From Tribonema minus (Eukaryota > Sar > Xanthophyceae > Tribonematales > Tribonemataceae), in assembly GCA_017506865.1 (NCBI GenBank), contig JAFCMP010000246.1, positions 124,001 through 188,000 on the forward strand: a stretch of 64,000 bases of DNA. Direction: 5' to 3'. Shown here piece after piece: positions 56,727 to 64,000 of the stretch. The notes below the pieces were generated by a model. It was given only the letters and a program-made list of their open reading frames with translations. It was not told the DNA's origin and searched no databases. A program made the translations under genes and the position numbers. Each line of letters starts with the position of its first letter. Position 1 is the stretch's first letter.

Positions 56727-57350
56727 CTGCGTGCAGCGAAACAGGTGGCGGCGCGCTGTGGTCGGCGTCGGCAGCAGCGTTGGCTGCCAGTCAATCGGCT
56801 GAAGTATCTACTTCAAGTAGTCCATTCTGGTACACTTTATGACGCAGCGATTCTGACGCACTGCTGTTGCGCCCGCAGGCGACAAGTACGTCGAGATCCT
56901 CACGCAGACCGTCACCGCCGCCGGTGTCGGCGGCAGCGTCGGCTGGCAGTCCATGACGGCCCCCGGCAACGCATCCGAGTGGGCCGCCAAGGTGGTACCC
57001 GTCTGTGCCAGCCTGGCAGAGGGGCGATACCGCGTGACGGACGTGGGGGACTACGACGGCGATACCTACCCTGATTTCGTCGTGATCGCCAACGAGTCAG
57101 ACGCGCTCAGCGTGAACATCATGACGCTCTCGTAAGTGCGCGCGAATGTAGAGTGGGGGGGATTGCGGTGGTCACATCTGCCTACTTTTGTCGTGGTCGC
57201 CAACGAGTCGGACGCGCTCAGCGTGAACGTCATGACGCTCGTAAGTGTGCATAGGGGGGGGGGGGGGGGTGCGATGGTCATACCTACTCCTGAATTTGTT
57301 GTGACTGCCAACAAGTCTGGCGCGCTCAGCGTGCATGCCCTGACATTTTT
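56727..57350 (+). repeat. Exon-edge copies on both sides of VCBS exon 56879-57131
   Basis: Upstream, 56735-56800 (ggtcggcgtcggcagcagcg, ttggctgccagtcaatcgg) copies the exon start region. Downstream, 57178-57245 and 57286-57355 copy its end and donor (gccaacgagtcggacgcgct, cagcgtgaacgtcatgacgc, then gtaagt or gtgagt). A G run separates the downstream copies. A further start copy of the next exon is at 57492-57525 (gctgccagggacgtgcc). Confidence 0.85.
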
Positions 57351-59323
57351 GTGAGTGCAAATGTATGGACATGCACAAATCGCCAAAAGCTGCCGCGCTT
57401 GCCGCCTTTTGTGAGCCATGGCACACCCCTTGGCAGGACACTCATTGGTGCCATTTTCTCGGAGACTGTTGTGTGCTGCTGTTATTGCGCTAGCTGCCAG
57501 GGACGTGCCATTGCTGCCGCCTGGCGCACTTGTGCCTTAAGCCCAATATCCGATAACCCCGTCCGCTACATGGGCGCAGACTTCTGCATGCTGATACCCG
57601 CTGCCTTTCTGCGCGCTGCCAGGGACGTGCCGTCGCTGCCGCCGACGTATTTGCGCCTCAAGCGCGAGAATGTGACGGGCGACACTAGCCCCGGGCTGAG
57701 CAGCACGCGCCTGGTGCGTGTCGATGCCGATGCGGACGTGGATCTGCTGGCATACTTCAATGACAACTCGAAGAACCTGACATGGTGAGGTTGCTGCTGG
57801 CACGTGATCCAGTGGTGAAGTTGTATACTCTGTGCAAGTTTCACTGTGATGATTGGAGTCAGTGCTGATCATCACCAATGGTGCGGATCGCCCCTGAACC
57901 TCACTGCTGGTGCGGCTGAGAGTGTGCAAGATTTGACCTCACACACTTTCAATGATGAACGTTGTTCAACATTGCAGCATTCAGCATTCAGCATTACCAG
58001 TGCAAAATGAACAGAGAATACTTTGCAGCTCTTGTTGGTTGAAAGAAAGCACAAGAACCGAGAGGGAATTGAGTAACCCTGCTTAACGATGTGCGTTTAC
58101 ATGTGTGTATGAGGTCCAACTACCAGCACCGAGGATGCTGGAGGCCGTGCACTGGCGCCAGAGTCCACTCTGCTGTACGCGTCGCGCCTCAGAGGGCAGC
58201 ATGCAGCTAAATCAATCAGTGTTTTTCACTCGTATATACCCCCCCCCCCCCCGCCCCTGCATGCTCTACCCGCCTCAACACGGTCTCGAAGAGGCTCATA
58301 CCGGTTGCTATTGCTCGAAGGCTGGTTTGCACAGCACTGTCGCATGCACTCCTCAGCTGCACCTTCACATGCGCATTTTTCCTATGGCCTTGCAGGCTGT
58401 CAAGCAGCGTCGCGACCTCGACTCCCACCGAGGCCCCGACCACTGCTCAGCCCACTGCCCAACCGGAGAGCCCGGCGCCAGAGCCAGTCTACATTTCCGG
58501 AACGGCTGCAGGTAAAGCGTGGTCAGCAGGAAAAGAGCTCACAGCAGTACACGACAAGGCTTATCATACGTAGCATGCAAGCAAGCACCCTCATCCTGGA
58601 CCTGAGCGATGAGGCACCATCAAGCTTGCTCCCATAAAGTTGCGAGTTTGTAATAGGACGCTGCCGGGCACCTGCTCTCACTGGACGTTCAAGTATCAAT
58701 TGATTGAAAACGCCATGCCAAAAAATACGCTCAACATGCGGGCTAGCAGGCTCCCACATATGTATTTGGTGCGCGTCACTCTGCGCACTCGCCGTTGCGT
58801 GCAGCACTGCAGTCAATGAGCAACCTGGAGCGCTACAGTATGCCTAGCCCTAACTACTTCCCTCAGCACTGCAGTAGCCTGACCCTATGACCGCCATTGT
58901 CACCTCAAGCTCCGCATTTTGGCTCTCCCCCAGTCCACTTACGACCCTGCTCGCAACGGGACAGCGGCAACTGCCACAGAGGTGCCGCTGCAGCAACGCT
59001 CAGCAGAGGCTCCACCCCAGCGCTGCCACCGCTGCATGCACGCCTCTGCCCTCGGCCCAGGGGACACGCTGAAGCAGCGCTCACCTCTGATGGCCCGTTG
59101 ACTCACCTGCGATGCGTGACGAAATCGTGCCGGCGAATGCCTGTGTGCACTCAGCCTGCTTGCGCTGCGCATCTTTCAATCGAAGGCGCCGCCGCATCAG
59201 CGGCGGTTGGCGTTGGAGTTGCGGCAGCGCTTGGCGCGAGCGCTGCCGCGGGGGCGGGGGCGGGCGCCGGGGCGGGGGTGGCCGCGGGGGCGGCAGGGGG
59301 GGCTGGCGCAGGGGCAGGGGCAG
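56879..59323 (+). CDS. VCBS-linker-Gly/Ala segment, plus-strand middle part of the VCBS-TRP gene
   Basis: Plus-strand exons 56879-57131, 57623-57784, 58396-58511 and probably 59186-59323 join in phase. They encode DKYVEILTQTVTAAGVGG, VTDVGDYDGDTYPDFVVIAN (an FG-GAP/VCBS metal-loop pattern D-x-D-G-D-x-x-x-D), LVRVDADADVDLLAYFNDNS, a STPTEAPTTAQPTAQPESPA linker, and a Gly/Ala-rich hydrophobic stretch (AASAAVGVGVAAALGASAAA) that could be the first membrane segment. There is no upstream plus-strand exon that could start the protein, since the exon at 56879 requires one base from a previous exon. It looks like the missing middle of the gene whose ends lie on the minus strand. A separate truncated paralogue is the alternative. 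The last exon is the least certain. Confidence 0.6.
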
Positions 59324-59814
59324 GTGAGCGATGCTGTACACTGTATGGCATCTCACTGCAAGCAACTCAAGTGCAGTTGAAGTCAGTTTGGTCAAATGCT
59401 CTCAGTCTGCAGCTAGCCAACTGTATACAAGCTGACCGTGCCCCTGCAGCGGCGTGGTGGTGGCGCACGTTTTTGGGCTGTACGTAGGCTGTGGCTCTGA
59501 TTTCAGCAGTTGTTGCCCCAGCGGCCGGCCGAACATGATACCAACCGCGACATTCAAAAACAAAACAACAAAAGATACCCATGCACTGGCACGATCATGG
59601 GTGTTTTGCTGCATTCAGACGGCGGCACAGGTGGAGCCACCAGCTGCTCACACCCTCTGTGAGCTCTGCGGCCAAGCAGCCCGTTGTTTTGTTGAGCGCA
59701 CACAGCACGCGCACGCGCGGCAGCTCTGACATTGCATCTCGCTGCCATAGACTCAGCTCCAGCGCCTGTAATGACCAATATTGGCATTGGGGCTGAGGCT
59801 CAGATCTGTCGCAT

Positions 59815-59955
59815 GAGCGTCACCACATGCTGCATTGATGAGCATCATCAAGTCTGCATTGATGAGCATCACCAAGTCTGCATTGATGAGCATCACCACA
59901 TGCTGCATTGATGAGCATCACCAAGTCTGCATTGATGAGTATCACCAAGTCGACG
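59815..59955. repeat. Minisatellite, five 24-bp units
   Basis: Five or six units of ctgcattgatgagcatcacc aagt (with caca or tcat variants) lie in direct tandem. The repeat falls at the right side of the plus-strand block, close to the inferred inversion breakpoint. Confidence 0.9.
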
Positions 59956-59981
59956 TGTGCATCACGTCCCTGCGCGCTGAC

Positions 59982-62811
59982 CGGCGGTGACGGTCTGCGT
60001 GAACACCTCGACGTATTTGTTGCCTACAGGCGTATCACACCAGTGCATTAGAATTGTGGCGTCGTCAAGTTTACCATATCGTGTATATTATGATATCGTG
60101 GACCAGATAGCCAATAGCACTTCTGAATGACACTGTTGGCAAGGCCCTCGAATTTACAGGTGCGCTGCACCACGAGTTGCATGACCGGAAGTGCGCAATT
60201 TACCGTGACGTGTATACTGTGTCATGCGGTACAGGCTCGAACATGTTGAACTCTGTGGGTCAACGGCCGGTATAATTACGGCCAGCTGCTGCTCCGAGTT
60301 GACCTGGCCGCTCAGGGGCTCAGGCGGTACCGGTGCATAAACTTTGACTTTGAACCTGCCATGTGTGCACGACAAGCCGAGTGGCAGGCTGCACCATGTG
60401 CGCCGCGTATGGCCCATGCCGCGGTACAATTGGTCAACTTGAGGTGCACAAACTTGAACTAGCGCTTACTGTTATGCATCTGATGATAAGCAGCATCTGC
60501 AACTGCCACCATTGCCATGGCCAATTTCTGTAGAACGCAACGGCGATTTCGTGACTCCATCTTAACAGATGTGGGAGATCATACACGCGCAGGATGTTCA
60601 TCCCTGGCATTGTGACTCTCCGAGTCCTCTTAAGCATCATGCTGAGGGGTCTGCATGCACAGTGGTCACCACCCGCAGACCGCTGCCGCAGCATCACACC
60701 GTCGCACACTCGCTATCAACATCATGGCCACCACCACGGCAGCATTCGTATCCAGCGCTGCCAGTAGGTTTGATACAGCGTACAGTTGCAACGCTAGAGA
60801 TTGAAGTTGATGCAGTCAAGTTGAACTACCGAGGTGACGCTCACCGTCAATGTCCACGGGGCATGCCACGTCAGTGCCCGCTCCGGGCACGTCAATCTTC
60901 TCAAAGAGTATCGGCGCGAGGCCGTTGTTGATGTACACGGAGAAAATGGAGGTGATGTCGCCCACAACGTTCTGCGTTGCGCGCGGAGGGCACACCGAGC
61001 GACTTCAGAATGCACCCCAGGCGTATAAGTGGGGGTCAGGTCATAAACGACACCTGCAAAAATGTAATCATGCTGGCGGCGCCCATGGGCCTTCAACTTG
61101 AACTTTGTGTGACAGATGCACCTGAGGGCGCAAGTCAACTGCCTGCAGGCAATCAAGTCTGCGTCTTGTGAGTGTTGTATGTTTACTTCACGGTATGTGC
61201 AAGGAGCAGCTGTGCTTGATGCCGTACCAAGGGTATGCACGTATGTGAATGGCAGAGCAGTTACTATAATGCCAGGCGCCATGAAGAAGGTTACGCTGCA
61301 TGTCACCACGTTTCTACCTGCAAAACATCTGCACTCACTGCGTCACATGTCCTGGGCACTCCGTTTCTGACTGCTGCCGGACAAGTGCAGATTTTGACAT
61401 TGGCACTTCAAGCCGCACGCTGATCGGGATCTGCTGATCCTGGGCTGCCCTCAACGCAGCACTGTAACACCATCCTGACGACAAGACCGGAAGTCCAGCA
61501 AGTGTGAGATATGGCCCATGACATGGTGCACTGCATGCCAGCAGCAGCACAGCGGTGCCATATTGTGTGCCTGCAGCACCAACTTGAACGCTTGCCAGCT
61601 GAGCGCTGCTGCTCACCGGATTGTTGCCTGCGGAAATCAGGTCCAGGTGGCCATCGTTATCCACATCCACAATGACGCTGCACCAGAAGTTCAGAGGGTC
61701 GTACGTAACCGCCATCATGTTGCTGGGGTCTTGGCCTGTCGCCCAGACCTTCAGGTTGTTGCCTCCCGACCAGAAGCCGCGCTCGGGCCCTATATTCCTG
61801 TTCCAGTACATGAGCTGCGGTGAGCAGCAGCGGATGCAGCGCCCAACGACACTCGAGCTTCAACTGACAGTACTTTTTTTTAATGGTGATGCCAGAACTT
61901 TCAGGCACTTCAACGTATTGTGGATCGTCCACAAGCACTCGTCGGCAAGTTTGTGTGCGAGTGGGAGGGGTCAGGGCAGCCGCGTGGTGTCACAGTGCTC
62001 AATGGCGAGCCACTTGAAGTTTGACAGTAGGTTGAGGTTAGCTAGATGATGACGTGTGAGCGAGATATCTGACAGCACCTATGGCATCATAATGCGGAAA
62101 TGGCCACAGGACAGAAGGCTGGCCCGTTGTGTTGCAATGCTGGGCGATATGACCTCTGATGGCGGTTTCAAAGCGCATTTGAAGCCACAGTGACTGCGTG
62201 GCATCGGCTAGCTGACACTGCACGAGAGGTCAGTTGACGGTGGCTATGGCATTGAAAGATACAGGAGTGGTGACGCTCTGATCATGCAAGTCTCGCAATG
62301 GACTCCAGATGAGGATCTTACCCAGCCCTTTACCTTATAAGCTTAGCCTCTACACCTTATCCTGACCCTTAGCCCTCTTTTGAATCCTTGGCCTAACCCC
62401 CTATGTAACGTCAACGCGCACCCACTCACCCCGTTCGCCGAGAACACCATGTCCGGCAGGCCGTCGCCATCGAGATCCACGATTTCCAGATACCCAATGG
62501 CCACCGGCGCGCCGGCGAACTCGCCGCCGTACTCAAGTGCCGCGGCGAGCGCGTACGACGCCGTTGCGGCATCGCTCAGCCACGTGTACACCATGTGCGA
62601 CGCGAATGCGTAGCCGGGCAGCGTCACGTTGACCACGGCGACGACGTCTAGAGTTCCATCCGCGTTGAGGTCGCCCGTGCGTATGGCGTCCACGGATTCG
62701 CCGTCCCCGACGGCAAGGACGTCAGCAGCAATGCTCAGCAGGTTGAAGCTGGGGGCTGCGGCGGCGTCGAGGCCGCCGCGGAGGACGGCGACGCCGCTCG
62801 GCAGGGCGGCG
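59982..62811 (-). CDS. FG-GAP/VCBS repeat region, N-terminal part of the VCBS-TRP gene
   Basis: Minus-strand exons: complement 62430 to about 62811 (acceptor uncertain), 61616-61814 and 60845-60971, with a short segment 59982-60023. They encode IRTGDLNADGTLDVVAVVN, then YLEIVDLDGDGLPDMVFSANG; LMYWNRNIGPERGFWSGGNN, then WCSVIVDVDNDGHLDLISAG; and NVVGDITSIFSVYINNGLAP, then CPVDIDG. These D-x-(D/N)-x-D-G-x-x-D loops are the calcium-binding pattern of integrin-alpha-like FG-GAP/VCBS blades, normally extracellular. Phase from the first to the second exon fits. From the second to the third it does not, so an exon is missing between 60972 and 61615. The 59982-60023 segment (NKYVEVFTQTVTA) is nearly the same as the start of the plus-strand exon at 56879 and is probably an exon-edge copy, not a true exon. 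Upstream exons may continue beyond the window. Confidence 0.6.
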
Positions 62812-62925
62812 CTCGCGTGTTGTGCGGAGAACAGAAGATCCGTTCTGAGGGAGTGATTGGCAGGGTGGGGGGGGGGGGTATGTTGAGTGTTAGCTTTGAA
62901 GTTGTTGTACGGCAGCCGGACAGGC

Positions 62926-62956
62926 GCACTCTGCCCCCAACAATTGGGCAGAGTGC
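62926..62956. repeat. Perfect 11-bp stem hairpin
   Basis: gcactctgccc at 62926-62936 is the exact reverse complement of gggcagagtgc at 62946-62956, with a 9-nt loop. It is intronic or upstream of the VCBS exons. Confidence 0.9.
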
Positions 62957-63126
62957 ACCGTGCAGATGGGTATGTGTAGTTGCATGGGTGCATTCTGGGT
63001 ACAACCACATGTACTTTTACTATATTCCACTCGTGGCTGTGGAAATGCCATGTTGTAGGTGTGTCGCCTTGTTTACACTCTTGGATGTAGCATGCAAAGC
63101 TTGCACGCCACACCCCGCCCCCCACA

Positions 63127-63512
63127 TCACCCCCAACAAAGCACCCGCAAGCGACTGTCCCCCACATACTAGCAGGGATACCAAACAAAGCTACAAGACC
63201 CTCCCCCCACAGACAGACCCGTCTTAGGGCCACCCAGCTCCACGCAGACTCCATCTCAAAGTTTTCATGCAGGCCAAGGTCACCATAATGGGCCCTGAAC
63301 TGGAGATTGTGGCTATCTACGTGAACCCCGACATCATTTATAAAGATAAGCAGAGGGAGTCACTGGGCGCCAGGCGCTGACGCTAGAAAGAAAGGCTATA
63401 TAACTTAGCAAAGCATCGCCTCCTTGATGAGCGAGACGGTGGTTCACCGGGCCCCCATATCACCCCCAACAAAGCATTCGCAAGCGACTGTCCCCCACAC
63501 ACTAGCAAGTGT
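63127..63512. repeat. Pair of 50-bp direct repeats
   Basis: tcacccccaacaaagca(ccc/ttc)gcaagcgactgtccccc acaNactagcaNg occurs at 63127-63178 and 63461-63512 in direct orientation, about 330 bp apart. The enclosed sequence shows no recognisable gene. It could be a small insertion or part of an array. Confidence 0.8.
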
Positions 63513-63778
63513 ACTTCAAAAGAAGTAGAAGTAAATGTTATCTGGGCCAAGCGGGTTTGTGAGCAGATGCTTTGCGGACTCAATATCCATTTCACACGAG
63601 GCGTATGAGCCGAACCCGCGTGGAGGCCTCAATGGCAGTGGAACACCACCGCAGCTCAAGCTCAAGAATGATTATGCACTTGGCAAGGTCCCCACTCATG
63701 CCAGAGCAGGGCAGGTGCTTTTGTGAATGTGACCCAAGAATAAACTGCGCAGTGCCGGCATTGGTACCCCTCCCTCAC

Positions 63779-63805
63779 CTGCCGTCCCCGTCGAGATCCA
63801 CGATC
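63779..63805 (-). other. Possible further VCBS exon edge at the right end
   Basis: On the minus strand this reads IVDLDGDG followed by a donor-like ggcag|gtgagg, matching the IVDLDGDGLPD loop of the exon at 62430-62811. It may be another VCBS exon end or a decayed copy. The frame upstream of it stops after the motif, so it is not assigned to the gene. Confidence 0.35.
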
Positions 63806-64000
63806 TACGACGCGCAGCAGCAGCACCGTCAGCGCCACCAGCAGCACACGCCGCCGCCGGCAGCACACACCATCACCGCCAACACCAGCAGTAGCAGCGC
63901 GAGAGGAACATTAGCGCGATTGAACGCTCACAATGCGGCATTGCCCTGCAGAACACCCGCATTCACCTGCATGTGGGTGTAAACGTCTCCCGGTATGCCC

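Noticed and set aside
59151-59351. Ala-Pro-rich minus-strand frame that could be a linker of the minus-strand gene
   Set aside because: The plus reading has a plausible acceptor and donor in the phase set by the preceding linker exon and gives a Gly/Ala membrane-like segment; both are low complexity, so this is a preference only.
62817-63254. Upstream extension of the VCBS frame to 63254 as one long exon
   Set aside because: The extra sequence has a G run, Trp/Gly/Cys-rich low-complexity translation and no VCBS pattern; an acceptor near 62811 is more likely.
63662-63868. Signal-peptide-like minus-strand start (RRRRVLLVALTVLLL)
   Set aside because: It has no ATG in frame and is encoded by CTG/CTC-rich triplet sequence; the other frame carries the VCBS-like motif.

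Overview
This window is nuclear DNA from a GC-rich, intron-rich eukaryote, most likely a flagellated microalga. Genes are split into short exons (15-900 nt) with GT-AG borders and rare GC-AG ones. Introns carry poly-C/poly-G tracts, triplet repeats and short CCCTAA runs. The gene set fits a motile photosynthetic protist: a ciliary doublet-microtubule protein, organelle-type PPR proteins, a 60S ribosome-assembly WD40 protein, a leishmanolysin-like metalloprotease with a Pro-Thr stalk, and an FG-GAP/VCBS plus TRP-like membrane protein. The exact lineage cannot be read from the sequence; a green alga is my best guess. There are no bacterial operons, CRISPR arrays or rRNA genes, and I found no tRNA gene.

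Layout: 0.2-2.9 kb, minus-strand unknown gene (partial). 3.6-11.0 kb, plus-strand CFAP210/CCDC173-like gene rebuilt from 9 exons. 12.65-15.2 kb, intronless PPR gene with an internal 836-bp duplication and a frameshift at the junction. 17.5-20.1 kb, a second copy of that gene with several disabling lesions; both lie in a segmental duplication (12.64-16.2 and 17.54-21.85 kb). 21.96-29.5 kb, WDR12/YTM1 in 7 exons. 32.6-40.5 kb, Pro-Thr-rich leishmanolysin-like protease in at least 12 exons. 42.4-47.6 kb, minus-strand gene of unknown function with a Gln-rich tail, 5 exons. 48.5-50.8 kb, degraded armadillo-like fragments with an inverted repeat. 52.0-63 kb, pieces of one VCBS-linker-TRP gene, the middle of which (about 56.7-59.4 kb) lies on the opposite strand from its two ends.

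The most unusual feature recurs in at least six genes: introns are largely built from decayed tandem copies of the neighbouring exon's own edge. Copies of an exon 3' end plus its donor lie downstream of that exon. Copies of an acceptor plus exon 5' start lie upstream of the exon. In every case an intact reading frame is kept by using the splice site nearest the real exon. WDR12 exon 3 has such arrays on both sides. This looks like a general way in which this genome lengthens introns and makes decoy splice sites.

All exon models were assembled by eye from reading frame, splice borders and phase; none is supported by transcript data here.
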